Origin: Streptomyces violaceorubidus
GTDB lineage: Bacteria; Actinomycetota; Actinomycetes; Streptomycetales; Streptomycetaceae
Length of the DNA: 64,000 bases
Direction of reading: 5' to 3'
Assembly (NCBI RefSeq): GCF_000717995.1
Contig: NZ_JODM01000004.1
Span: forward strand, 169,460 to 233,459
The notes under the pieces are model-generated. The model saw nothing but the letters and a program-made list of their open reading frames with translations, ran no database searches and had not been told where the DNA came from. Made by a program: the position numbers and the translations under genes. How positions within the stretch are numbered: the stretch's first letter is position 1; every line of letters starts with the position of its first letter. Shown one piece after another: positions 8,501-21,055 of this stretch.

Positions 8501-9899
8501 CGTGGCCTTCAGCCCCGACGGCCGCACCCTCGCCAGCGGCAGCGCGGACGACACCGTGCAGCTCTGGGACGTCACCGATCCCGCCGCGGCCCAGCCCGTC
8601 GGCGCACCGCTCACCGGTCACAGCGGGCCCGTCTGGGCGGTGGCGTTCAGCCCCGACGGCGCCATGCTCGCCGCGAGCAGCGCGGACAGTACGGCCAGCC
8701 TGTGGAACGTCAGCGACCCGGCCTACCCCTCGCAGGTCGGCGTGCCCCTCGCCGGAGGCAGCGGTGAGATGTACGCCCTCGGCTTCAGCCCCGACGGCCA
8801 CACCCTCGCCACCGGCAGCGGTGACAGCAAGGTCCGCCTGTGGTCGCTGCCGACGTCGGACGTGATCGGCCGTATCGGGGACTTCCGCCCGGCGGACGGC
8901 AGGGTGCTGGCCACGGCGGCCCGCGACGGCCGGGTCCGGCTGTGGGACGTGACGGACCCCGCCCGGCCCGTGTCGCTGAGCGCCCCCTTCAGGCCGGGGG
9001 AGGGAGACATACGGTCTCTGGTGTTCTCCCCGGACGGCGAGACGCTCGCGGTGCTCGTGGGGGGCCGCGCGCTGCAACTGTGGGACGTCACGGACCCGGC
9101 CCGGCCCAAGGCCCACGGACCGCCCATGGCGCTGCGCACCCGGTACGCGGGCCCCGACACGCTGGCGTTCAGCCCCGACGGCCACCTCCTGGCCACGGCC
9201 GACGACGACCGCACCATCCAGTTGTGGAACGCCGAGGACCCCGCCCGCCTGCGCCGCCTGGGCAAGCCGCTCGCCGGCCACACGGGATACGTCAACACGC
9301 TCGCCTTCAGCCCGGACGGCCGCACCCTCGCCAGCGGCGGCGCGGACGACGCCGTACGCCTGTGGGACGTCACCGACCCGGCGCACGCCGCCCGCCTCGG
9401 TGCGCCCCGCACCGGGCACCTGGGCCCCGTCAACGTCCTCGCCTACAGTCCCGACGGCCGCACCCTGGCCAGCGGCAGCGACGACGGCACGGTCCGGCTC
9501 TGGGACGTCACCGGGCCGGGCGGAACCTCCGGGGCCCGGACCACGCTCGCCGGACACACCGACTCGGTGATGTCCCTGACGTTCAGCCGCGACGGCTCCA
9601 CCCTGGCCAGCGGCGCCAACGACAACGCGGTCCGGCTCTGGAGCGTCACCGACCCCGCCGAGGCCGCCCCGAACGGGCAGGCGATGAGCCTCAACGCCAA
9701 GACGGGCACCTTCCTGTCCTTCAGCCCCGTGCGCCGCATGCTCGGGGTCTCCAGCGGCACGGACACCGTCCGGCTGTGGAGCCTGGGCGTGGACGACGCC
9801 ATCGACCGCATCTGCTCGGCCACCCGGGGTGTGCTGACCGAGGAGAAGTGGCACGAGTACCTGCCGCGCCTGGATTACGAACCGCCGTGCGAGCAATGA
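5580..9899 (+). CDS. STAND-type NTPase with transmembrane helix and 14 WD40 repeats
   Basis: 1,439 residues; TTG 5580 is chosen because AAGGAG lies eight bases before it (GTG 5571 touches that site). Order: an N-terminal helical region (about 1-125) with a helix-turn-helix look (VSAQRISDWRRAK); a linker; then an nSTAND1 NTPase domain beginning CPYRGLAAYRRQDADWFFGRE, with Walker A GASGAGKSS at 180-188 and Walker B VVIVDQFEEL around D384. A low-complexity insert of about 90 residues (roughly 290-380) splits the two motifs. A helical STAND region follows (to about 690), one transmembrane helix (about 703-725), and 14 WD40-like units (FSPDGRTLAS...VRLWDV) from about 785 to 1415, enough for two seven-blade propellers; unit 8 is shortened. 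STAND proteins are signal-triggered oligomerising switches; the target here is unknown. Confidence 0.9.
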   Translation: MSSDSGARTAFAERLALLYREAGNPPLKRVSEAVVRLQRVDERGRPVRVSAQRISDWRRAKNVPAQFPALAAVLHVLIPQARRARPVPVSAGLYDLAQWQRLWERAVADPTGERPAPAAAAEQSPAEAPAAPGGVCPYRGLAAYRRQDADWFFGRERSTRALVAQLHATQDTGGLVMLVGASGAGKSSLLNAGLVPALRTGAPDSCDGPPRRVLQFVPGADPLGELTRHVPQLASVVGAIREAATEEAATSESGSAQTLPAGDPLTEDTARAAFAAWAATAEDPSGRDGVGGTDTRDGPADGQPGRTGQTRQTAQAGRNTQVGRTGRTGRADEDSRGNKDPGDNGDDEDDRDDRDDRDNGDRDDGDNRATPAAPTAARPVVIVDQFEELFTLCAEEADRRVFIRLLQAACAPGADGEPPPVLVTLGVRADFYDRCLRYPELADALQHRHMVLGPLTTAELREAVTAPARAVGMELEPGLAELIIREVSTDGPRGAHDAGVLPLLSHALLATWQRRKAGRLTLAGYRAAGGIQGAVAATAERAWSGLDPAARTAARLLLLRLVRLSEDTQATRRRSTRRRLAEESRDPDKTEESLEALVRARLVTLDSDTVEITHEALLHAWPRLRDWIDEDRAGNLLRQRLEEDGLAWEESDRDSALLYRGSRLAQAGGWAKSAGDTYLTRSAVEFLAAAVKLRRRTVMISRAAVSALVVLALVAVGSAVLAWQQRNDAVFEQVVAEADRVEDTDPSLSAQLDLAAHRLRPDDEDVRNRLISIVNAPLATPLLGHTGAVYLTSFSPDGRTLATASYDRTVRLWDVSDPGRPKQLGKPLTGHTSWVSTAVFSPDGRTLASASDDGTIRLWDVRDPSRPRPLGSPLTGRGGTVYLLAFSPDGRTLASAHDDHAVRLWNVADPRRPEALDTLTGSTAAVRSVAFSPDGHTLAAGGDDEKVRLWDVADPRRPEPVGTPLAGHSGLVHSVAFSPDGRTLASGSADDTVQLWDVTDPAAAQPVGAPLTGHSGPVWAVAFSPDGAMLAASSADSTASLWNVSDPAYPSQVGVPLAGGSGEMYALGFSPDGHTLATGSGDSKVRLWSLPTSDVIGRIGDFRPADGRVLATAARDGRVRLWDVTDPARPVSLSAPFRPGEGDIRSLVFSPDGETLAVLVGGRALQLWDVTDPARPKAHGPPMALRTRYAGPDTLAFSPDGHLLATADDDRTIQLWNAEDPARLRRLGKPLAGHTGYVNTLAFSPDGRTLASGGADDAVRLWDVTDPAHAARLGAPRTGHLGPVNVLAYSPDGRTLASGSDDGTVRLWDVTGPGGTSGARTTLAGHTDSVMSLTFSRDGSTLASGANDNAVRLWSVTDPAEAAPNGQAMSLNAKTGTFLSFSPVRRMLGVSSGTDTVRLWSLGVDDAIDRICSATRGVLTEEKWHEYLPRLDYEPPCEQ
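6624..6659 (+). repeat. 9-bp in-frame tandem repeat in the STAND gene
   Basis: GACGACAGG is repeated three times (6624-6650) followed by the variant GACAACGGC, coding for the Asp/Arg-rich stretch DDRDDRDDRDNGD. Being a multiple of three, copy-number change would alter the insert length without breaking the frame. Confidence 0.75.
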
Positions 9900-9995
9900 G
9901 AACACCGACAAAAACGTGATCCCCGTCACATCACCGGCACCCGACCGACCAGTCGGCACCCACCGGACACCCGGCCTTGTTAGCCTTGGCCATGG

Positions 9996-10039
9996 CCCGG
10001 CCGCTGGCGCATCCCCCGTCGCCAGCGGTCGGGTCTTTT
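9996..10039 (+). terminator. Terminator of the STAND NTPase gene
   Basis: Hairpin CCCGGCCGCTGGCG with CGCCAGCGGTCGGG followed by TCTTTT. It lies about 100 bases after the stop codon. Nothing else is seen between 9900 and 10114. Confidence 0.8.
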
Positions 10040-10114
10040 CCTGCCCGCCGCACAGGACCTCGACCGGCCAAACCGGAACGCCAGGACGCCCCCGGGGATT
10101 TCGACCGCGAACGC

Positions 10115-10150
10115 CGAAGACCCCCAACCGGATCCGGCTGGGGGTCTTCG
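10115..10150 (-). terminator. Terminator hairpin after tRNA-Ile
   Basis: An almost perfect inverted repeat, CGAAGACCCCCA...TGGGGGTCTTCG, lies seven bases beyond the 3' end of the tRNA gene in its direction of transcription. Confidence 0.75.
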
Positions 10151-10157
10151 TCTGGTG

Positions 10158-10231
10158 TGGGGCTAACAGGATTTGAACCTGTGGCCTCATCCTTATCAGG
10201 GATGCGCTCTAACCAACTGAGCTATAGCCCC
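10158..10231 (-). tRNA. tRNA-Ile (anticodon GAT)
   Basis: The minus strand reads GGGGCTATAGCTCAGTTGG... with a complete cloverleaf: acceptor GGGGCTA/TAGCCCC, D-arm AGCTCAGTTGGTTAGAGC, anticodon loop CTGATAAG (GAT), and T-arm with GTTCAAATCC. The discriminator base is A at 10158 and CCA is not encoded. This tRNA normally lies close to gyrA in Streptomyces and marks the left border of the conserved core here. Confidence 0.97.
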
Positions 10232-10343
10232 GCCGCGCTCTGCGGTGTGTGTCCCGCGCGCTGACCCCTGAAGATTAGCGCACGAGGCGGGCAGTCCCAA
10301 AATCGGTTGTCGCGCGGCTGACGAGCGCGGTCGGGCTCGCCGA

Positions 10344-11069
10344 TCACTCGTCCTCGGCGAGCGTCAGCTCCACGCCGCCGACGAAGCCGGCGGACAGGTT
10401 GTAGATGAACGCGCCGAGGGTGGCCAGGGCCGTCGCGAGGACGACGTCGATCACCGCGATGATCGTCGTGAACAGCAGCACGTTGGGCAGCGACAGGAAG
10501 GACTGCAGGTCGAAGCCGTTGGACTCGTTGGATCCGGTGGCTTCGGAGATCGTGCCGCCGACCGTCGAGAAGACGCCCATGGCGTCCATGACCATCCACA
10601 GCACGGCGGCCGCGACGATGGTGCAGATGCCGAGCGCGATGGACAGCAGGAAGCTGACCTTCATCACCGACCACGGGTCGGCCTTCGACACGCGCAGGCG
10701 CGCCTTGCGCACGCGGGGCGTGGTGCGCGCGCCGGTGCGCGGGCGGCGCACGGCCGCCGTGTTGCCGCCGTGGGTCTGGTAGGCCTGCGGCGGGTGGTAG
10801 GGCCCGCCGGGCTGCTGGGGCTGCCGTTCTCCCGGCAGCGGCGAGGCCGCCTGCTGAGTCTGCTGGCCTCGGGTGTCCGTCACAGTTCCCCCCTGGGATC
10901 CATGCGTTGAGGACGAGCTCTCCGAGTGCGAGTCGGTCGCTCCGTCGTCGATCTTGCGCAGTTGAGTCGTGTGCGAATCCGTCGCACGCGCGGCGGAGCC
11001 ACGGCCGCCGCCGCCCGTTTCCGTACCCGTGGGGGTACCGGTCGATCCGGCGCCCGTGGCTCCGCTCAC
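10344..11069 (-). CDS. DUF3566 membrane protein
   Basis: A 241-residue protein beginning at GTG 11069 behind GAGGAGAGAG. Residues 1-125 are polar and low in complexity (Ser, Thr, Gln, Gly). The C-terminal DUF3566 domain has two membrane helices: SFLLSIALGICTIVAAAVLW and LLFTTIIAVIDVVLATALAT, with a loop carrying the SFLSLPNVL segment, and ends in the acidic tail LTLAEDE. It is the gyrA-adjacent membrane protein found across actinobacteria (as in the mycobacterial gyrA neighbour) and its function is unknown. It starts 18 bases after gyrA and is probably part of the gyrase operon. Confidence 0.9.
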   Translation of the reverse strand: MSGATGAGSTGTPTGTETGGGGRGSAARATDSHTTQLRKIDDGATDSHSESSSSTHGSQGGTVTDTRGQQTQQAASPLPGERQPQQPGGPYHPPQAYQTHGGNTAAVRRPRTGARTTPRVRKARLRVSKADPWSVMKVSFLLSIALGICTIVAAAVLWMVMDAMGVFSTVGGTISEATGSNESNGFDLQSFLSLPNVLLFTTIIAVIDVVLATALATLGAFIYNLSAGFVGGVELTLAEDE

Positions 11070-11087
11070 GATGACTCTCTCCTCGTG

Positions 11088-13682
<2,595 letters not shown>

Positions 13683-13724
13683 TGCTGGTGAAGGTCCTTC
13701 CTGGTGCGGTCAGCTGAGACCGAC

Positions 13725-15884
<2,160 letters not shown>

Positions 15885-15927
15885 CTAGTCCCGGACGGTC
15901 CCCGTACTCGGGGCGGGATTCTCTCTC

Positions 15928-15970
15928 ATTCTACCGGTACCACTGACACTGATGGGGGTTTGCCGGTACC
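15928..15970 (-). promoter_or_regulatory. Candidate gyrB promoter region
   Basis: On the minus strand TAGAAT (15933-15928) is a good -10, about 143 bases before gyrB. No convincing -35 is seen. Two copies of CCGGTACC (15934-15941 and 15963-15970) flank the expected -35 area. The remainder of the 15786-16219 spacer shows no gene. Confidence 0.35.
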
Positions 15971-16219
15971 TGAGTCCGCATGTGCCGCCCTGAACGAGGC
16001 TTGTCCGACTCCCGATATACGGAAGGGGGCCTCAAGAGGCTCACAACGGCACTCAGCGCTTCGAGGCGTCAACCCTTTGCTACTTGGGAGTCAGAACCCG
16101 CTCCGACGGCCCGCGCGGGGGTACGACGCGGCGCGCGCGGACGGTTCACTCCGACCCTCGGCGCGCTTTTTTGTGAGGTACGTCACGTATGCCTGACGGG
16201 GTGCCAGACCACCCGTACG

Positions 16220-16789
16220 TCACCCGTAGGTGTCGCCCGGCCCCTGGCTGCCGGGCGCCCGCAACGGCCCGTAACGCCGGCCGGGACCACCCGCGCCACC
16301 CGGTCCGAGGACCTTGATCATCCGCACCGATCCGTGCCCCAGGTCCTCGTTGAGACGGGCCACCAGCGTCGGCGCGAGCAGCCGCAGGTTCGTCGCCCAC
16401 GCCGTCGAGTCGCAGCGCACCACCAGCACCCGCTCGTCCTCGTCGTACCGCTCCGGCACACAGTGCTTCGCCACGTCCTCACCGACGATCTGCGGCCAGC
16501 GGCCCATCACCCCGCCCACCGCCGCCGGAGTCTCCCAGCCGCGCTCGGTGATCAGCCGGTTGATCGCGGAACCCAGCGCCATGGGGTCACGGCCGTCGGC
16601 CCGCGCCCCGGAGCGCAGGCCCCCGCGCCGCGCCTGCTTCTTCTGCTGGGCCGCGTCCCCGCGCGCGCGTGCCGCCTCCCGCGCCGCCCTGAGCGCCACA
16701 CGCGCGAGGTCGACGCCGGACGGCTCCGGGCCGCTCCCGCGCTCGCGGGGGGACGGTGCGGGGCCCGGCTCCGGTGCGCCCCCGCTCAT
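16220..16789 (-). CDS. DUF721 protein (DciA-like)
   Basis: 189 residues from ATG 16789, which overlaps the recF stop as ATGA. After a basic low-complexity N-terminus (to about 70) it carries the DUF721 domain: [32 protein letters not shown] and then [31 protein letters not shown], a KH-like fold. DUF721 proteins include DciA, which helps load the replicative helicase DnaB in bacteria without DnaC or DnaI. That job is plausible here because the chromosome carries dnaB and no dnaC is seen nearby (inference). It belongs to the gnd-recF-DUF721 run. Confidence 0.9.
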   Translation of the reverse strand: MSGGAPEPGPAPSPRERGSGPEPSGVDLARVALRAAREAARARGDAAQQKKQARRGGLRSGARADGRDPMALGSAINRLITERGWETPAAVGGVMGRWPQIVGEDVAKHCVPERYDEDERVLVVRCDSTAWATNLRLLAPTLVARLNEDLGHGSVRMIKVLGPGGAGGPGRRYGPLRAPGSQGPGDTYG

Positions 16790-17907
16790 ACGCGCTCCAC
16801 CGTCCCCTCCGCCACCGTGAACCGCGCCCCCGCCAGCACATGCGGTACGTCGTCGTCGACCGCGGCCGTCACCAGCACCTGCTCCCCGGGCGCCACCAGC
16901 TCGGCCAGCCGCTCCCGGCGCCGCGCGTCCAGCTCGGCGAAGACGTCGTCCAGCACCAGCACCGGCTCGTTGCCCTCCGCCCGCAACAGATCGAACGAGG
17001 CCAGCCTGAGCGCCAGCGCGTACGACCACGACTCGCCGTGGGAGGCGTAGCCCTTGGCGGGCAGGGAGCCGAGCTTCAGCAGCAGGTCGTCCCGGTGCGG
17101 ACCGACCAGCGTGACGCCCCGCTCGATCTCCTGCTTGCGCGCCTCGGCGAGCGCCGCCATCAGCTGCTCGTAGAGGTCCTCGCGCGTGTGCGCCTCACCG
17201 GGCGCCGAGGGCTTGTAATCCAGGGCGACGGGGCCGCCGCCGGGGGCCAGCTGCTCGTACGCCTTGTCGGCCAGCGGCTGCACGGCCGCGATCAGGTCGA
17301 GGCGCTGGGCGAGCAGCTCGGCGCCCGCGCGCGCGAGGTGCTGGTCCCAGACCTCGAGCGTGGACAGGTCCAGCGTGCGGCCGCCGTGCCGGCGGGCGAG
17401 CGCGGCCGACTTCAGCAGGGTGTTGCGCTGCTTGAGGACCCGGTCGTAGTCGGAGCGCACCCCGGCCATCCGCGGCGAACGGGCGGTGATCAGCTCGTCC
17501 AGGAAACGGCGTCGCTCACCGGGATCGCCCTTCACCAGCGCGAGGTCCTCCGGCGCGAAGAGCACGGTGCGCACGATGCCGAGCACGTCACGCGGCTTGA
17601 CCTGCGCGGACCTGTTGACGCGGGCGCGGTTGGCCCGGCCCGGGTTCAGCTCCAGCTCGATCAGCTGCTGCCGCTCGCCCTGCCGGACCTGGGCCCGGAT
17701 CACGGCACGCTCGGCGCCCATGCGCACCAGCGGGGCGTCGAAGGAGACCCGGTGGCTGCCGAGGGTGGCGAGGTAGCCGACCGCCTCGACCAGGTTCGTC
17801 TTGCCCTGCCCATTCGGGCCGACGAAGGCGGTGACGCCCGGGTCCAGGGGCACCTCGACCCGGGCGTACGAACGGAAGTCGGCCAGCGACAGATGCGTGA
17901 CGTGCAT
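16786..17907 (-). CDS. recF: DNA replication and repair protein RecF
   Basis: 373 residues. Walker A GPNGQGKT lies at 30-37 in the typical [16 protein letters not shown] context. The ABC signature region ([17 protein letters not shown]) and Walker B ([14 protein letters not shown]) lie near the C-terminus. An SMC-like ATPase that helps load RecA at gaps during replication restart and repair. Stop overlaps the start of the DUF721 gene, and 30 bases separate it from gnd upstream. Confidence 0.97.
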   Translation of the reverse strand: MHVTHLSLADFRSYARVEVPLDPGVTAFVGPNGQGKTNLVEAVGYLATLGSHRVSFDAPLVRMGAERAVIRAQVRQGERQQLIELELNPGRANRARVNRSAQVKPRDVLGIVRTVLFAPEDLALVKGDPGERRRFLDELITARSPRMAGVRSDYDRVLKQRNTLLKSAALARRHGGRTLDLSTLEVWDQHLARAGAELLAQRLDLIAAVQPLADKAYEQLAPGGGPVALDYKPSAPGEAHTREDLYEQLMAALAEARKQEIERGVTLVGPHRDDLLLKLGSLPAKGYASHGESWSYALALRLASFDLLRAEGNEPVLVLDDVFAELDARRRERLAELVAPGEQVLVTAAVDDDVPHVLAGARFTVAEGTVERV

Positions 17908-17937
17908 GGTCGTGCGCCGACCTCCCCAGCCTTCCGG

Positions 17938-18813
17938 TTACTTCTTCTCGACCGCGTGGCCGCCGAACTGGTTCCGCAGCGCGGCGATCATCTTCATCTG
18001 CGGCGAGTCGTCCTGCCGGGACGCGAACCGCGCGAAGAGGGAGGCCGTGATCGCGGGCAGCGGCACCGCGTTGTCGATCGCCGCCTCCACAGTCCAGCGT
18101 CCCTCACCGGAGTCCTGTGCATAACCCCGGAGCCCGTCCAGGTGCTCGTCGTCGTCGAGCGCGTTGACCGCCAGGTCGAGCAGCCAGGAACGGATCACCG
18201 TGCCCTCCTGCCAGGAGCGGAAGACCTCGCGGACGTTCTCCACGGAGTCGACCTTCTCCAGCAGCTCCCAGCCCTCGGCGTAGGCCTGCATCATGGCGTA
18301 CTCGATGCCGTTGTGGACCATCTTCGCGAAGTGGCCCGCGCCCACCTTGCCGGCGTGCACGGCACCGAAGTCGCCCTCCGGCTTGAGGGCGTCGAAGACC
18401 GGCTGCACCTTGGCGACGTTCTCGGCGTCGCCGCCGTACATCAGCGCGTAACCGTTCTCCAGGCCCCACACGCCGCCGGAGACGCCGCAGTCGACGAAGC
18501 CTATGCCCTTGGCCGCCAGCTCCTCGGCGTGCTTCTCGTCGTCCGTCCAGCGGGAGTTGCCGCCGTCCACGACGACGTCGCCGGGCTCCAGCAGCTCGCC
18601 GAGCCGGTCGACGGTGGCCTGGGTGGCCTCGCCGGCCGGGACCATCACCCACACCACGCGCGGTGCGCTGAGCTTGCCCACAAGCTCTTCCAGGCTGTGG
18701 ACGTCGGCGAGGTCCGGATTGCGGTCGAATCCGACGACGGTGTGGCCCGCGCGGCGGATCCGCTCGCGCATGTTGCCGCCCATCTTGCCGAGGCCGACGA
18801 GACCGAGCTCCAT
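17938..18813 (-). CDS. gnd: 6-phosphogluconate dehydrogenase, decarboxylating (short type)
   Basis: 291 residues. The Rossmann start MELGLVGLGKMGGNM binds the nicotinamide cofactor. Catalytic-region motifs are VDCGVSGGVWGLENGYALM and the substrate helix HAGKVGAGHFAKMVHNGIEY, with the general-base lysine in HFAKMVHN. It oxidises 6-phosphogluconate to ribulose 5-phosphate and CO2 in the pentose phosphate pathway. It is the short NAD-preferring type, about 300 residues rather than 470. Its place between dnaN and recF is the usual Streptomyces order. Confidence 0.93.
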   Translation of the reverse strand: MELGLVGLGKMGGNMRERIRRAGHTVVGFDRNPDLADVHSLEELVGKLSAPRVVWVMVPAGEATQATVDRLGELLEPGDVVVDGGNSRWTDDEKHAEELAAKGIGFVDCGVSGGVWGLENGYALMYGGDAENVAKVQPVFDALKPEGDFGAVHAGKVGAGHFAKMVHNGIEYAMMQAYAEGWELLEKVDSVENVREVFRSWQEGTVIRSWLLDLAVNALDDDEHLDGLRGYAQDSGEGRWTVEAAIDNAVPLPAITASLFARFASRQDDSPQMKMIAALRNQFGGHAVEKK

Positions 18814-19022
18814 CAGTTGTGTTCCTTAGGTGTGCGAGGTGGCAAGGCGGCACCTCCGAACCCGCCGGATGCGTGCCGCGGCACTTTCGTACCCGCGTCG
18901 AGCCTAAACCCGGACGCCCGTGCACAGCTGTGGGCATACGCGCTCAGACGTATGCCCCCACCTGCGGGTTCGTCCCCACCCTGTGGACGGCCACCGACGG
19001 TGCCACCGGCCGCGAGCGAAGC

Positions 19023-20153
19023 TCAGCCGCTCAGCCGCACCGGCATGATCAGGTACTTGTAGGCCTCGTCCGCCTCGGCGTCCACCGCGGGCTTGCCGCT
19101 GAGCAGGGCCGGCTTCGTGGACGTCGTGAAGGACAGCTGCGCGACCGGGGAGTCGATCGCGCTCAGGCCGTCCAGCAGGAAGGTCGGGTTGAAGGCGATC
19201 GAGATGTCGTCGCCCTCCAGCTGGGCGTCGACCCTTTCCACAGCCTGTGCGTCGTCACTGGAGCCGGCCTCCAGGATGAGCACGCCCTGCTCGAAGCTGA
19301 GCCGCACCGGGGTGTTGCGCTCGGCGACCAGCGCCACGCGCTTGACGGCCTCCACGAAGGGGGCGGTCTCGATCACCGCGACGCTGTTGAACTCCGTCGG
19401 GAAGAGCGTCTTGTACTTCGGGAGGTCGCCCTCCAGCAGACGCGTCGTCGTGCGGCGGCCCGCGCCCTCGAAACCGATCAGGCCCTCGCCCGCGCCCGAG
19501 CCGGACAGCGCCAGGATCACCTGGTCACCGCTGGTCAGCGCCTTGGCGGTGTCCTGGAGCGTCTTGGCGGGCACCAGGGCGACCGCGGAGATGTCCGGGT
19601 TCTCCGGCTTCCACAGGAACTCGCGGACCGCGAAGCGGTAGCGGTCGGTGGAGGCCAGCGTCACCGAGTCGCCCTCGATCTCGATGCGCACACCGGTCAG
19701 GACGGGCAGCGTGTCGTCGCGGCCGGCGGCGATGGCCACCTGCTGCACGGCCGAGGCGAAGACCTCGCCGGGGACCGTGCCCGTCGCCTCCGGCATCTGC
19801 GGCAGCGCCGGGTACTCCTCCACCGGCAGGGTGTGGAGGGTGAACCGCGAGGAGCCGCAGACCACCGTCGCCCGTACACCGTCTGTGGAAATCTCCACCG
19901 GCCGGTTGGGGAGGGCGCGGGAGATGTCCGCGAGCAGCCGGCCCGAGACGAGGACCGTGCCCTCCTCCTCGACCTCCGCCTCCACCGACACCCGCGCCGA
20001 GACCTCGTAGTCGAAGCTGGACAGGCTCAACTGCCCCTCCTCGGCCTTCAGCAGCAGGCCCGCGAGGACCGGCGCCGGCGGACGGGCCGGGAGGCTGCGA
20101 GCCGCCCAGGCCACTGCCTCCGCGAGTACGTCGCGTTCCACCCGGATCTTCAC
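19023..20153 (-). CDS. dnaN: DNA polymerase III beta subunit (sliding clamp)
   Basis: 376 residues from GTG 20153, behind the site AGGAGGCGG; the open frame upstream to 20615 lies in oriC and is not coding. Three repeated clamp domains: KIRVERDVLAEAVAWAAR at the start, GRDDTLPVLTGVRIEIEGD in domain 2, and the C-terminal clamp tail YKYLIMPVRLSG that binds partners. It forms the ring that tethers polymerase III and also recruits repair proteins. It is divergent in arrangement from nothing: dnaA and dnaN both read away on the minus strand with oriC between them. Confidence 0.97.
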   Translation of the reverse strand: MKIRVERDVLAEAVAWAARSLPARPPAPVLAGLLLKAEEGQLSLSSFDYEVSARVSVEAEVEEEGTVLVSGRLLADISRALPNRPVEISTDGVRATVVCGSSRFTLHTLPVEEYPALPQMPEATGTVPGEVFASAVQQVAIAAGRDDTLPVLTGVRIEIEGDSVTLASTDRYRFAVREFLWKPENPDISAVALVPAKTLQDTAKALTSGDQVILALSGSGAGEGLIGFEGAGRRTTTRLLEGDLPKYKTLFPTEFNSVAVIETAPFVEAVKRVALVAERNTPVRLSFEQGVLILEAGSSDDAQAVERVDAQLEGDDISIAFNPTFLLDGLSAIDSPVAQLSFTTSTKPALLSGKPAVDAEADEAYKYLIMPVRLSG

Positions 20154-21055
20154 TGTTGCCGCCTCCTGCTGTTGCCGGCGCTGCTCGCCCTGCTTCGCCT
20201 TCGTCGTCTGACCGGTGTCGTCCGCCGCTGTGAGGGGCAGAACACCGGGGACCAGTCTGACGCACCCCACTGACAGTAGGTGCCGTTCGGGGTCAAGTCG
20301 TGACGAGGGGCGGTCGGGCTCGAGAGAGCGAGTTGTGCACAGGACCCGCTTCGAAACGGATTCCGCTCTCTCTCTAGTCGTCAGTAGTAGTAGGGCCTGT
20401 GGATACCGTGGATAACCTCGTTTGCCCAGGTCAGGGCAGGAATTTTGTCCACGGGGCCTGTGGGCGGAGCCGGTGGACAACCGGGCCCTTCTGTGGAGAA
20501 CAGAAAGTTCTGCACACACCGTGCACAGGGAGAGGCGACTTCTCCCCAGCGCCGTCCCCAGCTTTACCCACGTTTCCCACAGCCCAACCAGGCAGCCTGG
20601 TGTGACGCCTTTCACTCGACGCGGTGACAGGGCGCGTCACGTTGCCGAACAGTGGACAGGCATGTGGAGAAGCCGGGAATCGCTGGGGACAACCCCGCCC
20701 ATCCTGTGGGTTGCCCGTGGACAACCGCATGCACAGCCTGTGGACCAGTTCTTTGTCCACAGGCTGTGGAGATCCTTCGTCCACGAATCCACAGGGAGCT
20801 GACCTGCGCTGATGATCCCTCAACAGCCTGGCCTGTGGACAGGATCGGGACAACTTCCCAGTCCCCAAGGTGTGGACGGAAAAAACCGGCCCAATCTGTG
20901 GAGGACGCCCGTAACCCGGCAGGTATTCGAACAGCGGCCAGGACAGCCGTACGAGCCGGTGGGGAGGCGGGGACGTGCGGAGGCGGGCCCGGAGCACGCG
21001 AAAGGCGCCCTCGGGAGGTCCCGGGGGCGCCTTTCGAGGCCGGTGCCGGCGGCCG
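20154..21055. other. oriC: Chromosomal origin of replication (oriC)
   Basis: A 902-base non-coding region between dnaA and dnaN holding about 19 DnaA-box-like 9-mers on both strands. One is a perfect TTGTCCACA (20753-20761). One-mismatch boxes include 20333-20341 (TTGTGCACA), 20398-20406, 20407-20415, 20445-20453 (TTGTCCACG), 20472-20480, 20492-20500, 20663-20671, 20716-20724, 20739-20747 and 20834-20842 (TGTGGACAG). Weaker ones are at 20573, 20765, 20777, 20785, 20871 and 20897. They fall in two groups (20333-20500 and 20650-20905) with a box-poor gap at 20510-20640. Number, spread and preference for TTGTCCACA match the known Streptomyces oriC. No long AT-rich unwinding element stands out; the least GC-rich part is 20355-20395. 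Confidence 0.97.
20999..21036 (-). terminator. Terminator of dnaA
   Basis: CGAAAGGCGCCCTCGGGA pairs with TCCCGGGGGCGCCTTTCG, a strong stem 20 bases after the dnaA stop codon, at the edge of oriC. It would keep dnaA transcription out of the origin. Confidence 0.8.

Noticed and set aside
5580..9899. Calling the STAND protein a defence system outright
   Set aside because: No effector domain or defence neighbours are visible; similar WD40-STAND proteins are widespread in Streptomyces with unknown roles.
7824..10190. 788-codon frame antisense to the WD40 region
   Set aside because: Mirrors the WD40 repeats (periodic GVGHVPQ-type units) and has no own start or domain.
20431..20997. Open frames inside oriC
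   Set aside because: They read through DnaA boxes and differ in every frame; no ribosome site or domain. oriC is non-coding.
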